Below, one piece after another: positions 43,735 through 57,022 of a stretch of DNA of 64,000 nucleotides. Position 1 is the first letter of the stretch. Every line of letters begins with the position of its first letter. The position numbers and the translations under genes are program-made. The notes below the pieces were generated by a model, which was not told the DNA's origin, ran no database searches, and worked only from the letters and a program-made list of their open reading frames with translations. The DNA is from Inonotus obliquus (Eukaryota; Basidiomycota; Agaricomycetes; Hymenochaetales; Hymenochaetaceae), in the NCBI GenBank assembly GCA_032164295.1, contig JAJHTX010000005.1:2418001-2482000 (forward strand). Reading direction: 5' to 3'.

Positions 43735-44715
43735 TCGCGCAACATAAATGAAATACACGGTCCTTATTGTCCGCTCATCTTCCTTCACCACCACATCATA
43801 ATACCTGAGCTTCCACGGTCCCCAGTTAAATTATTTTGCACAGAGAAACATCGTATAAAGAAGCGTTTGTATAACATCATACCCTCCCTATCCTTATATT
43901 CCTTTTCTCACTCATATGTCTTACTATAGTTCTAGTCTCCCCTTTCGGATTTTTTATTACTTTCAGGCTGGACCCTGAAATCTATGTAGTCCCAATCATT
44001 TCTTATATCGATACTGCCGGATCAGAGAAGACAAACCATGTAACTTAGTCTCATTATTTATTGAATTGAAATATAGTACTGTATAGTGTAAATGTGGTCC
44101 AACAGAATAGATCGTAGGTGTTCCGAAGAGGATCAAACCCGAAACCCGACTTCGGAGGGGGAGACGTGCTGTTCTAGTGGCCCAGGCTTGCGAAGCTGAA
44201 TGATGGCTAGATTCGTCCTAGGAATAATAACCCTCGCTTTCCGCGTCCGCTGTTCATATAATATTATATATTACATCCAGACATCCATACGCTCGAATCG
44301 GACAGTCCATATATGTATATACGCATTCCAACGGAGCACGCAGTCTAATTTAGACCTTAACTCAGATAAACGATGTGCCAAAAATAGATTGATGCGATAT
44401 ATTTATGAAGAGCTTGGGACGCTTGAGAGGAGCACGCATTGAAGGATTGTCTACTATACCTATAAAAATCAATGAAAGGACACGGAGTACAGTATTAGAC
44501 TCGCCGATGATGGACTCAGACTAATTGATGAAAGGCTCCGTGACGAGCGATAGAAATCACAGTAACCTCAACACTACTAGCCAGAACAACCACCGAGTCG
44601 GAATCAAAATCATGTCCCTCGACAAGAAACTGCTAGCGACAACGGCAATGGACGACATGAGATGTGAGACTCGGTAGAAACCTATACTGTACTAGTACTC
44701 TCAAAATCATAAAAA
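43735..44715. other. Intergenic region between the small secreted protein and CTU2
   Basis: About 980 bp, AT-rich, with no conserved coding frame. A tRNA-like stretch near 44125-44200 on the minus strand (GGTTTGATCC resembles a B box) was rejected as a gene. Confidence 0.4.
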
Positions 44716-46612
44716 TCATAATAAAAAACCATCAACAACAGCTTTCATCTTTTCCTGACTCATTACCGAACCGGACCAGATCTCCTCCGCTTCATTACCA
44801 TCAATACGAAGACGAGAAGAATTGGACGAGGATTCTTTACTTGCGTTCAATAATAGAGCGTTGGTCCATTGAGGTAACGGTAATGCTTTGTTACTGGTTG
44901 TAGCGGATCGAGAAGACCGACTCGTTAGGTGCGTATGACATGCGTAACATAGGCTATATGAGAGAAGTTCTGGTCCTGGTCCCACTCCCGATTCCGAGTC
45001 GGTCTGAGGGTGAGGATGATTCGAGTCGGGTCTGTCTGGTCTCAGAGAGCGGACTGATATTCGGCTTTTCCAATCTTGAATACCGGAAGGAGTTGCTCTG
45101 TAAGACATCAGAGGACGTATGAACCAATGGGTTACATCTAGATTCTAAGATGATTGAATTTCCCTTACTTCTGGCATAATGCACAACGATCTCGAACTTC
45201 GTCCTTTGCTTCGACCTTGCTACAAGTCCTCACGATCGTTGAGACTGTTGATGGGTAGTCTCGTTCAAGTCCGATGATAAAGTCTTAAAAGGTTAGTTGT
45301 AATGAAGATCTATCACTCACTCGTTTAATATAGCTTACTCTTTGTCAGAGACCCTATCGTTTGCTTCACTGAGATACCCGGAGATTTCTCTCTTCCAACA
45401 ATCGAGAGCCGCTTCCAGTATGCCCATGCAGCGCACTCCTTCATCCCTACGTCGTGTAGCGGTCTGACGATTCTAACAGATATAGGATTAGGACGATCAA
45501 CCGGACGATCAACGCTTGATGGTTCGTGCCACTCTTCGAAATATTCATCACGCAGATTAAATCCACCACCTTGTGAGATTGACGTAATGAGCGAGATGGA
45601 TAGGGACGTAAGTGAAGTTCCGAGCGCTAGATGTGAGCAATGGAGACGATGGGCGGTGAATGTAAGGATGAGACGCGTGAGCAGGGAAATAGTAGATTGT
45701 TCCGCTGATCGTGTGGGTAACGACGATAGGTAGGTTCGAAGTAGTTCCGCTGGGCTTTGCGAGCCATCCTCTGACGAGGACAAAGTAGGAAATAATGGTA
45801 GTCCTGAACTGACGTGAGTACTAGTCCCTATATATGAAGGTGTTTGCGGAGGATTACCTTCACTACCGAATGACGCAGACAACGCGTGCTCTGGCTTTCC
45901 TTGTCCCATACTGTCCCACCAATTTGGATCAAAAGCATATTCTATCCGTGCCGTAACGAGCTCGAAGTTCTCGTTGTCCTCAAAGAATCGCTGAATATCG
46001 GCGCTACGATCTCCTATCTGAAAAATGCGTCAACATCTGAATGAGACAGTCGAATCGATCATCGTTACCCCCGGAAACGCACTGCTGGCTTCGACGTAGC
46101 ACACATAAGCTTTCGTCCATACCCTCTTATTCCTCGGATGACCCTTTCCACCTTTGCCATTCATACTCCCGTTCACCGAAGGGAAATACGTGCTGGTCAT
46201 AAGGTCCAACAGCACGGTAGATCCGAGACCACCAGAGAAACCGACAAGAAGGTTTCCTGATGCCTTGAGCCCATTTCGCTTCGAAACTTTCGAGGACTCG
46301 TTAATGTGAGGTTCGATACATCGTCGGAATTTGGTCGTGACAAGTGGAAAGAAGCAAGTCCTGCACCCGAATGTCAAGAGGAGTCTTCGCATAAACGTAC
46401 ATCTCTCACATACTTGCAGTACACTGTATGTCGTATAACGATATTCCCTCTCTGTTCTTTACACTTGATACACCAAGTCGATTTGTCAAATTTTGTCCTT
46501 CCTGGTACGAAATGTGAGTTAGTATCAGTGGCGAGCCTAGGTATCGAAACGTACACAACTCACGTTGCATCAGAGCCTCTTCTCCTCCGGCTGCAGGATT
46601 TCCACAAGACAT
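44716..46612 (-). CDS. CTU2: Cytoplasmic tRNA 2-thiolation protein 2 (CTU2/NCS2)
   Basis: CTU2 works with CTU1 to add sulfur to U34 of tRNAs for Lys, Gln and Glu, using the URM1 pathway in the cytosol. Exon 1 (46564-46612) reads MSCGNPAAGGEEALMQ; joins then give RRTKFDKSTWCIKCKEQRGN, HTVYCKTCFFPLVTTKFRRC (paired CxxC motifs) and IEPHINESSK. The PP-loop-like motif is LLVGFSGGLGSTVLLDLMTS. Later blocks are FELVTARIEYAFDPNWWDS, TYLSSLPTRSAEQSTISLLT, HLALGTSLTSLSISLITSIS, VRIVRPLHDVGMKECAAWAY and a C-terminal zinc-like CALCQ...CYACH pair. Stop at 44716-44718. Five or more introns. Length and order fit fungal CTU2. The adjacent b561 gene is divergent. Confidence 0.92.
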
Positions 46613-47329
46613 AGTATCGCAGAAGTACAGTGAAATCGAAGACAATAAGTTAAAGCAAATGAAGAAAGTCAAGATGACAAGAATCCTTCGATCGACGAGT
46701 GCGAAATTTCTAATCGACCACGTGATTTAAGCTACATGACTTACATAACCATTTAGGATAGATTTGTTACGAAGCTATATACAAGAAGAGTTTCGGCCAT
46801 CTTATGGATTTGGCGTGATGAAGATTAAGCTAGTACAGAATACAGAGTTGCAGTAGCCATGCACCGACAAAAATTAATTCCAAATTTCTCAATGGTTCCT
46901 TCCTTTTGCGGGATGGACCTCGGCAATCACCGTGTCGATCGCAGTATACTCTGCTTCCACCCGCAACACCTCTCTCTCGCAGGGCCTCTACAAATAATCA
47001 ATGACCACGTCAGCGATTTAAACACAGAAGAAACGACACAGGGGTACCGTCAGATCGTCGAGGAACGATGGAATCTGGTATGCAATAATCCATGGGAAAG
47101 ACGCAGTTTCGTTAACCACGATAGGACGGATGACACCCAGCGGCCGCAACCGTGTGTAAGTTGATGTACTCAAAGGGTATCCAGATCCACCAAACTCGGA
47201 ATTAACTAGATGCGTCCCGCCACTCACCGGCCGCTCATATGCATTTCTGCACAAGACCATTCCCACATCGGCTGCCCTTGAGACGAAGCGTCTAGTCTGT
47301 GACTGACTCTGAGTGCGGGATACTTAAAT
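46613..47329. other. Divergent promoter region between CTU2 and the b561-like gene
   Basis: About 720 bp between two divergent starts. A 101-aa plus-strand frame (46859-47164) has no recognisable domain and is not called. Confidence 0.4.
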
Positions 47330-48716
47330 ATGAAGGCTGGGAATACGACTTCCGACTCTGCTACGCTGTACAAGCCCATCCCTCAGGCTCCTCCTGCGTC
47401 TCGAGCGCTCCTTCAAGAGGAAGAGGAAGACGCTAACTTTGTCGACATCGACACGGACACCCTGGATCTGCAGAACCGACATCAGCGCCAGAGTCTGGCT
47501 TATCGATCCCATTCTTCTTCGCCATACACGGATAACCCAACGGACGACAAGCACGTTAGAGCGGTTGAGATGGCGACATACGAACCTCAACTGAGTTACG
47601 GCGCGTCGTACGGCGCGAGTCAGTCGGAACTTAGTCCCCCACCCGTCAAAGAGGGTAGGAGGGGTGACAAGATGGCGTTGTATGTCACACTTGTGAGTGT
47701 TGTTTATGATTTGGCTTCCATCTGCTTTGAGATCGCCGTACGCTCCCAGCCGGACGGCATCAGCTGATGGAACCAGATTATTCTCGCAAATTGCTTGTGG
47801 TTTGATACGAGAGGGCTGACGGTTTTGAAACGCGTTTGTTGCTCCACAACAATATGGCCATTTCTAGGCATCGTTGGGGGTGAGTTGATTGGATTTTCAT
47901 CCGAAGAACTCCACTTAGCGCTCATGGAATATACCAGACGATGATGATTGGAACATGGTTACTTGTTTTCCTCAACAACCCGTCTAGACTTGGTCTCTTT
48001 GCGGCACACCCACCGCTACAAACATTGGCAGTTACTTGCTTTGCACTAGGTTTGTCATGATGTTGAGTTTTTTTAGAGAATGGAATAGCAAGACATGGGA
48101 AACTTAATATAGGAATCTTGCTACTCCAACCAACTTCCCAACCGAAAACAAAGGCGCAAGGTCTTGCTCGGCACCAGCTGGCTATTCTTGTTGTCGGTGT
48201 ACCATCTATCATCATCGGCACAGTGGTTATTTTTGTGAATAAGAATATTCATGAAAGCCCGCACTTTGTTACATGGCATGCTGTAAGTGGTTCCTCATCT
48301 CTGGTTCGAGTCCGATCCTAACAACATTCCTTTTTGTAGACTTTCGGTTTGATTGCTGTTGTATGGATGGTGATCCAAATATTGCTCGGTGGGCTAAGCG
48401 TGTGGTTCGGCGGGCGCGCATTTGGTGGTGGGATGAAAGCGAAGAGTGTATGGAAGTACCATCGGTACGTGCGATTTCTCGCATACGGAGCCGTGATATA
48501 TGGATAGCTAATTTGCCATGCGTGTCAAGTGCGTCTGGCTACCTGCTGTTTCCATTGTTCCTGATGACTATCGCGGTTGGTGGGAACTACTCGGATTGGA
48601 CGGCGAGTGTAGCGAGTGTGGGTGTGCGAGTGTTGTTGTACACGCTAGCACCGATTTTCGCACTGGTGGGGCTTTGGAGCCGGGCACGGTTATCCAAGAT
48701 GAACTTCAGGCCGTAA
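47330..48716 (+). CDS. Cytochrome b561-like transmembrane protein
   Basis: A membrane electron-transfer protein, probably diheme and possibly a ferric reductase. The N-terminal ~115 aa are polar and cytosolic (with EEEEDANFVDIDTDTLDLQN). The membrane part reads MALYVTL / ASLG / TMMIGTWLLVFLNNPSRLGL, then FAAHPPLQTLAVTCFALG, ARHQLAILVVGVPSIIIGTV, PHFVTWHATFGLIAVVWMVI, KYHR, ASGYLLFPLFLMTIAVGG and a final helix VGVRVLLYTLAPIFALVGLW. Four histidines in helices (AAHPP, ARHQL, TWHAT, KYHRA) fit two heme sites. Exons include 47330-47692, a 12-nt microexon 47868-47879, and 47938-48049. The microexon is inferred because it is the simplest in-phase join that completes the first helix. Stop at 48714-48716. 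Confidence 0.85.
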
Positions 48717-49126
48717 AATTGTGGCTTGGGATATGCTTGTGTATTATTTCGTTGATCCGATGTCGTGATGCTATATTGATGATAAATATTTCGGCGTCGA
48801 GAAGATGGGATGCAAATGTCCATATATGTTATTTTTGGGGAAAAATGATGCCAGAATACACTTGGCATCCTCAAGGCACAATTCACTTGCTTCTTCTGAC
48901 CATCCCCTCGGATTTGAGTTTTGATTTCCCCGTTGATAAGTCCAAGCCTTGGCTGCAGACAGTATCATCCATCCAACAGTCCATCCAGCGAGTCTGTAAA
49001 AAAAAAAGAAAATAAAGACGATGGTCGGATCGGAAACCGGAAGGTGGAGTTCTAGATTTGGTCGGTGATCCTCCATGTGCGTCATACTCACGTGAGTGAT
49101 GCACCACGTGACACGCAGTTGCCGAG
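48717..49126. other. Intergenic region upstream of the hybrid kinase
   Basis: About 410 bp with an A-run near 48999-49010. It should contain the kinase promoter. No gene seen. Confidence 0.4.
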
Positions 49127-52100
49127 ATGGCGCCCCACCTGCCGAACATAATGGGCAAGGAAGTCACTTACTTGTACGTCCTTGCATGTTGTCCTCAACT
49201 AGTACTATTATCTGAAATGGGTCGCGACAAAGACGTGCAAGCCACCGACGCCCGCAACGTCGACTCTCAAGACGCGTCGTGCGGTCAGGCAAACGCAGTC
49301 GCAACAGCTGCGACCCTGGTCGCCGCGGACGAGGCACACGTTCAGCCTCGAGTCCTCGACCAGCTCAGCCAGCAAACGGTTTTGCCAAACATCCTTTCCG
49401 GTCGATGTCACTCTGCGGTTGGTCATTCCACGTCCCCTGTGGCATCCCTAAGCTCGAGAGGACTTATCGACATTCCTCCCGTCGAGGATACAGATATCCC
49501 TCCACCGGTGCGAGCGGATGCGCGGGAGCTCCACGCGACTAATTCTGGGCCGAAGGTGAATTCGGGTCTGTCACCTGGCCTATCAGCCAGACTATTGAAC
49601 CGCTTGTCACCGCAAGGCCAAGGTATGTTCTTGCGTCAATTCTCCGTCGAGGGGGAAGCTGACTTTTAAACTAGGCGTAGATCGTGTTGCATCATCCCCA
49701 GACGTCACTTCAATGGTCGCGGAATCTCTCGCACAATTGCCTTCACCGCCGCCGTTAGCCAGGAACGATAGTCAATGTGCCTCAGCTTCAACTGCGCAGT
49801 CCCAATATGCCCCTGGAAGTTATGACTGGCCTACTTTTGTTGCTGCGTACGCAGCAGGAAGGTGGAACCCACACCGTGTTCCTTCAGCGCCTCGGCCTAC
49901 TGTTTATTCAACGCCGGCTACTCCTGGGATCTTGTCCACTCAGTCGCGGAGGGCAGACGACGGTTCCAAGCAGTCATCTGATTCCAGTACAAAGACCATT
50001 GAACCTCTTGCATTGCCTTTATCGACACCTCATCCTTCCCCTCTGCCATCCAGCGGACAAGCGACAGGCACTGATAGCAGCACTTCTGTAAGTGACATCT
50101 CAGGGCAGTCACATGTCACTACGAGTTCCGCACCGACTTCAGCATACTCAACAGCTGGATCACCGCCTCAACCAAGATCGTCGACGGAACCATTGATGGA
50201 AACTAGGCCGATAGCAGTAGATTCCACCTCTGAACTCTCTACGTCTTTGCCTCAAGAAATTACACCCCTCACTGGTATAGGCCAGCGTCGTGCCAGTTTC
50301 GGTTCGTCTTCTCCACGCGCGAGCGAGATGCGAATACCTCTACCTTCACCGTCAATAATGGGAAGTACTTCCAGTACTCCTCTCCACATCAGGAATGCGT
50401 TGTTCTCTCCTTCCACCTACCCTTCTCCACCACAATTACAGCCGTTGGCCCCCTTGATTGCTACCCCCGGCTCGGAAGGCCAATCATCGGTATACTTTTC
50501 GGCTGCTTCGGCCTTACCATCAGGACCAACCACTCCCGACTTGACTACTGCCGCTGCGACGATGCGCTGGGCTGCGTCTTCGCATCCTTCTCTTGCGCCT
50601 TTGGCTATTCCGAGTCCCGAACACGAGCTGACCGACCCCATGCGGGGTTTCGCAGTAGCAGTTCCGGTTGACGAAGTGAATTATGCTGAGGAGGAACACA
50701 GCTCTGACAATGGAAGTAATAGCCGCAGTCGGTCCGGACTTGGCATCAGAGTTGGGAAGGCAAGAAGTTGGAGGAGAGGCTATTACGTCAAGGGAAAGAC
50801 AGCAAACAAAACGCGGAGGATATGGGAGAAATTCATAAGCGGTGAGACGCAGCAGTCTTCCAGTGAGGAGATAGAAGTGGGTAAGAGCGATGATGACTGC
50901 CTACATCTTCCTTCAGAACCAATGCACTCTCGTCGGCGTGGGGGTGGACCCGCTTCTACTGCGTCGATTCTACCCACGATTGAAGCAAGTCCGTCAGGGA
51001 GTCCAGCTAGAGAATTTCCAAGAGAAGAGCTTCAATCGCGCGAGGAGCATGTCGTTAGCGCATCTGTTGTCATTGATGACTCTCCTCGCTTGCACGGTGG
51101 CTCTCGTAGTTCGTCTGTACCCGCGCCATCGTCGCAACCAATTCTACGTACTGCATCGGAGGATGGCAAGGCTCGTTTATCATTACAAACAGACTATTTT
51201 GGACTGGCAGTTCAAAAGGAAACCTTGAATATGACAACACCACTTTCCGGGACCTCTGTCGAAGCTGTAGACGACATCAAGGAGAGCTTGCCGTCTGCAA
51301 AGCAGGAGTCGACTACTGAAACTGAACTTGATTCGTCCTCGCAAAGCGTCAGCTCACTTACCGTGCCGCTAAGCTCGCGAACGAGTGAACCTAGTCAATC
51401 TTCTACTTCCGTACAAGCGTCCCGCGGCGGCCTGCAGACTCCTGCCTCATTGTCGCTTCCAAACACGCCGTTGCAACGCGGAGTACTGAATCGTCAGTCT
51501 TCTTCTCCTTTACCTGCTCGATCGAGCAAAATTGACGACGACGAGGTGGAAGAGGTGGCCCCGACCAACCCACCACCTTCCACGGATGTCCCAGAGCGAC
51601 GAGTTGCGATTGACACTGCTCGGTTACGGTTTAGCGGATCAGTAAGTGTTGGCGGAAAAGCTAGAGATCCAGAGCGACCTGGGCTTTCACGTGCGCAATC
51701 GATGAAGGCTTTGGGTTCCGGTCATGGATCCTCGAGGCTAACAAGAGAGGAAGAGGTGTATCTGGAGAAAGGGTTTCTTGTTCCTCCGTTCCCACGTGAT
51801 GAGGTCGAGCGACGACGGGCGCTGCGCAAGTATGTTATTCTTTGACATTCGCACATATGTGCATATGCACAGTTCAACTAATTTGTCTGGTGTCTTTCGA
51901 ATCAGGTTCAATATAGTTCACACAACACCCGATGTAAACTTTGACCGGATAGCATATCTTACGAAACTGGTCTTTAGTACGAAAATCGTCGTCGTCTCTC
52001 TTATCAACGAAGACGAGGAGTGAGGCTGACTCTTTATCAATTTTGACGAGGATACTTTGCTGATTTCTTACCTTGTTGACTTGATCAGATGGTTCAAGAT

Positions 52101-55100
52101 GGAATGTAAGTATCTTTGGCTAGGCTGTGCTCGCGATTCAACTAAACATTTTTAATATATGTCGATACTCCTTTCTCACGTAGCTGGAATGGGTATGCAA
52201 TCGCTCCCGAGAGATAACTCATTCAGCGCGCATGCAATTCTTCAAAGGTACGTTTCCTTTAATGTTTGATTAATTGATGGAACTGTATTAGTGTACATAG
52301 AGGAGATGAGCCCACTATTGTTCTGGATACTCGACGTGACTGGCGATTTACTATGAACGTGAGTACTGCGCTATTCTCTCCTAAACCATTGTTGAATCAG
52401 CATTGTAGCCTTTGGTAACTGAACCCCCACATGTTCGCTTCTTTGCCGCTGCACCTCTTCGGGCATCTGAAGGCCATAATATCGGAGCGTAAGTCAAGGT
52501 CTTAATTGCCCAGACACACGCAAGCTAACTGAGTGATTCTGTTTTCACCAGTCTATGCATCATGGATGATCGACCACATTCGGAGTTTGCTCCTCGCCAA
52601 CGACATACTCTCAAAGAATTTGCTGTGAGTGGAAGGTGATAATTATTGCGAGTGGCCATTAAGACTTAAATTACAGGCAATTGTCATGAGGGAGATGGAA
52701 TTGTGGAAGGACAAAATTCAACTGCGAATACGCGATCGCATACAAACGTCTATGGAACAATTCACCCGCGAATGTCTTGAGATTGGTACCGAGGAGACAT
52801 CTTCTACTCAGGGTATGCTCAAGGCAGGATCAATGGATCGTGTTTATGAACGCGCTGCGAAGCTCGTAAAGAAGACTCTGGACGTCGAAGGTGCAACGGT
52901 CATGGACGTTTCGCATTTTGATGTCCTTGAGACCACGAATAGGGAGGGAGCAATCTCGATTGTGTGTCATCACGGCGACTCCCTTGAAGGTGAATACAAG
53001 GGGACAACTACAACGACGCATTCGATCCCTACGGACGAATATCCAGCATTCATGGAGTTCTTCTCAAGATTTCCCGAAGGGAAGATAGCTGAAGGGATCA
53101 TTCCAAAGTGCTTCCGGTCGATCCTTCCGACCCGAATTCAGCATGCGTTGAGTATGTAACGTAACCGAGCGTACTGAAGTTTGTCAGTTTAGCTTACGTG
53201 TATGATCCGCTTCTAGTCGTTCCCATTTTCAATATCGACAAGAGGCCGTTTGCACTCTTATGCGCATACAATACCGCTGATCATGTCAAACCATTCGTAA
53301 GTATATGAGATGTTAGCCGTCCTGCCTATACTTAGTATCTTTTTAGTTAGAGGGCCACGAGTTGTCATATCTCCGGGCCATCGGTTGGTTATCTTTATCA
53401 TTAACTAGAGTTTGGATATTGATATCTTCCTATTCTTAGGTGTCATTATTTTAAGTGCGGTGCTTAAGCGTCGTATGATTCTTGCAGATAAATCAAAGGG
53501 TCTCTTTATTTCGAAGTGCGTGAACTATTCCTCTTGAAAGGACTTCTCTAATTTGACAAAAACGCACAGCATATCGCACGAGTTACGAACACCCTTGCAT
53601 GGTGTAGGTATTCTGCTGAACGACGCTATACTTTGTTGACAATTTGTTTAGATCCTTGCAGCCGCTGAATTACTGGGAGATACAGAGCTTGATGACAACC
53701 AGTCTTCGTTCCTGCGCACAGTACAAGCATGTGGTACTTCACTCGTTGAAACGGTCAATCACGTCCTCGACTTCACCAAATTGAGCGGAAACTCTAAGAA
53801 TGGTGGCGTTGAAAACGTCATCCATCCCAGCAGGTAAGTATCAGCTGACTTGATCGCATTGTAAGTACACTTATTGGGTAAACCAGAGTCGATTTGATGC
53901 AACTTGTTGAGGAGGCCGTTGAGGGTTGTTGGATTGGTCATCGGGCACGCCTACCGGCGAGTTCAGAAATCGGATCGGTGTATGCGCCTCCACCGTCGGG
54001 TTCTCAGTTTGCCTTTGCACGGACATCTGTTGAGGTTGTGATCGAGGTCGGACTTCGGAATAGGGGTTGGCAGCTTGTTTGCGAGAAGGGCGGTATCAGG
54101 AGAGTATTGATGAATCTCATTGGCAACAGTTTGAAGTTCACTTCGGTGCGGCATTTTCTCAGTTTATCCTTCTTACTACGCTTAACTCGCTCTCTAGACT
54201 GGTTATATTCACATTACTCTCAAAGAAATTCCTGGCTCGCCTTCCGATAAAGCCAAGATCGAGCTGGCAGTTATCGATACTGGCAAGGTAGTCTTCTTAT
54301 GCCGTACTGAATGCTTACGCGTACTGACAAGGTCGTTCTCTTAGGGTATTAGCAAGGAATTCTTGAAAGTGAGTGATTGTTTGCAGATCAATACGATCAC
54401 ATAAACTCACTTTCCTATTCAGAATCAACTCTTCCACCCATTCTCCCAAGAGAACCCTTTACAGTCGGGAACAGGTCTGGGCCTAGCAATCGTCAATAGC
54501 ATAGTTCGATCGGAATCCGTCAACGGACAAGTAGAAGTTTCTTCTACCGAAGGCGTTGGAACAGAGATTCGAATCACTTTCGACGCGGGTGTTCTCGAGG
54601 ACGAGCAACCTCCCGAGATCGAGAAGCTTGAGTTGCAAGGCAAGCAACCGACTGTCTCTTTGATCGGTTTCGAGGACGGGTCGAAGGGAACGGTACTTTT
54701 GTATGACGTTTTGAACAAGTATCTGAAGGACTGGTGGGGTTTCCAGATCGTTCCTACATCCAATGGCACCCTGGGAGATATTCTGGTACTGAATGAGGAT
54801 ACGAAACTAATCTCGCACGCTACCGCGGCGAAAGATGTCTCACGACCATTCGTGTTGCTGACTTCATCTCGCGCTGACGCAGATACAATGGCAACAGTCT
54901 ATGATTTCGAACGCTTAGGAGGGTTCTGCCGGCTGGTTTCGAAACCTGCAGGTCCATCCCGCTTACGTCAAGTGCTGAAGGCTTGCGTTCATATCATTCA
55001 CTTCAAAGAGACTGCTCAGCGTCCTGGACCATCGGAGCCAAGTCGTTCGGGTACACTTCCCACACCTAGTGAGCTTGGTCAGATACATCCTGGATTGTCA

Positions 55101-55964
55101 CGGCAGTCATCGCAGGAACCTGGAACACAAACTTCGACACGACCAAGAATGACACCTAGGGCGAATACGTTCCATCCCGTATTGCCCGAGCGTGCTTCTA
55201 CGCCTACGACCCCGAGAACGGTCTTACCGCAGGAGTACCCAAGTAGTCCGGGGGATACGACTATCACCATCGGTTCTGGAGGGACGCTTCTGAAGTCATC
55301 CATCGGGTCTTGGGGTCGTCAGGGACATGGCAGGACGCGTGTCCTTGTTGTAGAGGACAATCAGATTCTCCGAGATCTCTTGTGAGTCATCCACTGGTGT
55401 GAAGTTTTTCTTCACCTTTAACGCCAGTCTTCCCTTCTCAGAACGCGGTGGCTAAAGAATAGGGTAAGAAACCATCCACAGAGAGCTTATCGGATTCTGA
55501 CGGGCTCCTTTATTGTGCAGGGCTATGAGTTCCAGCATGCTAATGACGGTCGAGAAGGTGTCAATGCCTTTGAACAGACGGACCATATCGAGTATGTGAT
55601 CAGATTATTTTCTATCTATCGTCAATCTTATCCTATCTAGTGTCGTCCTTGTCGATTTGTCTATGCCAGTCCTTGATGGAATTTCAGCAACCGCCGAAAT
55701 CCGCGAAATTGAGGCGAAGCGGCTACATGATCATGCAAAATCTGCAGCGGGTTCCGAACCTCCTCCACCGAGTAAAATTCTGGCTTTGACGGGTATGTCG
55801 TCTCTCGAAGACAAGCGACGAGCCTTCGAGGCAGGAGTCGACGGCTAGTATGTATTTCTTGATTGTCATAGGCACTAATACTCACTGGACGGCGTTCTAG
55901 TCTCGTTAAACCAGTCGCTTTTAAGACTTTGGATGCCATGTTCCATCAACTAGGTGTTTCCTAA
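49127..55964 (+). CDS. GAF-domain hybrid histidine kinase with long disordered N-terminus
   Basis: A cytosolic two-component sensor. The first ~890 aa (exons to 49622, then 49675-~51830) are Ser/Thr/Pro-rich and largely disordered. Then come a GAF domain (NFDRIAYLTKLVFSTKIVVV, ALCIMDDRPHSEFAPRQRHT), a second GAF-like region (RVYERAAKLVKKTLDVEGAT, ALIVPIFNIDKRPFALLCAY), a HisKA domain with the phospho-acceptor His in FISNISHELRTPLHGILAAA, an ATPase domain (LMNLIGNSLKFTS, LAVIDTGKGISKEFL, GTGLGLAIV), a linker, and a receiver domain with VLVVEDNQILRDLL, acceptor Asp in VVLVDLSMPVLDG, ALTGMSS and LVKPV. All key residues are present, so it should be active, passing phosphate to a histidine phosphotransfer protein. 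The ligand is unknown. The start is uncertain: 49127 or the downstream ATG at 49217. Confidence 0.9.
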
Positions 55965-57022
55965 CTCCCTTCCGCAATTCTGCCAGATATCTCCACGGTT
56001 GGTAGAGCTGCACCCGCACCAGCCACACAGCTTTGTGTTGAGAAGTGCGTTCGCCTTCGCATGTGCACATGCGCACAAAAAAAGCGTCATTCAAGAAGTC
56101 AAACCGTCGTTCTCGATTTCCTTCCTTGCATTTGGTTCGTGTCAATGATCCGATTGTCGGAAGTTCAATTTTGGTTTTATGCCCTTTGACAATGAGTACG
56201 TTGATGCAAGAACAGCCTCGTGCTTTAGCTCAGGCCAAGCATACCTCTTCATAAATACCCTCCACAATCTCTTTCAATCCATGCTTTCTCTTGCTGTACC
56301 CCTACCTCCTCCGCCTTTCCATTTCTTGTAAATACTACATCCCGACTCTCCTGTATTTCCGTGTCACCCCGCCTCTCCCCTTCCTACCATTCTAATAATT
56401 CACTGCATCGCATTATCTTTCCCAGTCATTTGAGTTTTTCTTTTCTCATTCTATATTCATCATTCATCATCCAAATCTTGTTCACGCGCATTGCAATCAT
56501 TGTCTTTTTATGATGCTCTACCCCACGTCGTTCATCATCATGAACGTGTAGTACTATAGAGTACATTAGCTTGACTTGGTACTGATATTTTTTTCTTGCG
56601 TCATGATGATAGTGTTCGGTATCGAGTGGTAATTCTACTTGGACTTATACTCGTACCGATTATCATTATTATCGCCACACTCAATAGTAGTATGTATGCT
56701 TTATTTGCATGAACACCTACCTCTATTTAGTCTATTCCTTTCTAAACTAGAGATAAATATACCGAATGAATGAACGGCAAAAATATATGCCAGAGACGAA
56801 TTCAAAGCGTCCGTTCAAGGTGGGTTTGCATACTCTTTTAATAGTTTGGTACCACGCAGTGGACGGACGTCGGACACGGAATGCTCACATGAACACAGAA
56901 AGCATTCACGATCAATAACACAACAAAGATACTGTACGAGAAGGGTCGGGTAGTTCCATAACTTAGTATATAAATTGAGAGCTCCTGAGACGACTCGCTT
57001 ATCTCGCTATCCAACCAGCATC
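55965..57022. other. Intergenic region with a TATA box for the downstream lactamase-fold gene
   Basis: About 1.06 kb. The first part is probably the kinase 3' UTR. A TATATAAA box at about 56967-56974 lies ~50 bp before the start at 57023. No coding region was recognised; short frames near 55954-56254 lack domains. Confidence 0.5.

Noticed and set aside
44110..44205. tRNA-like stretch on the minus strand (GGTTTGATCC B-box-like)
   Set aside because: No matching A box at the right distance, no T33 before a plausible anticodon, and no acceptor stem.
46859..47164. 101-aa frame between CTU2 and the b561-like gene
   Set aside because: No domain, no signal peptide, composition unlike neighbouring genes, lies in a divergent promoter.
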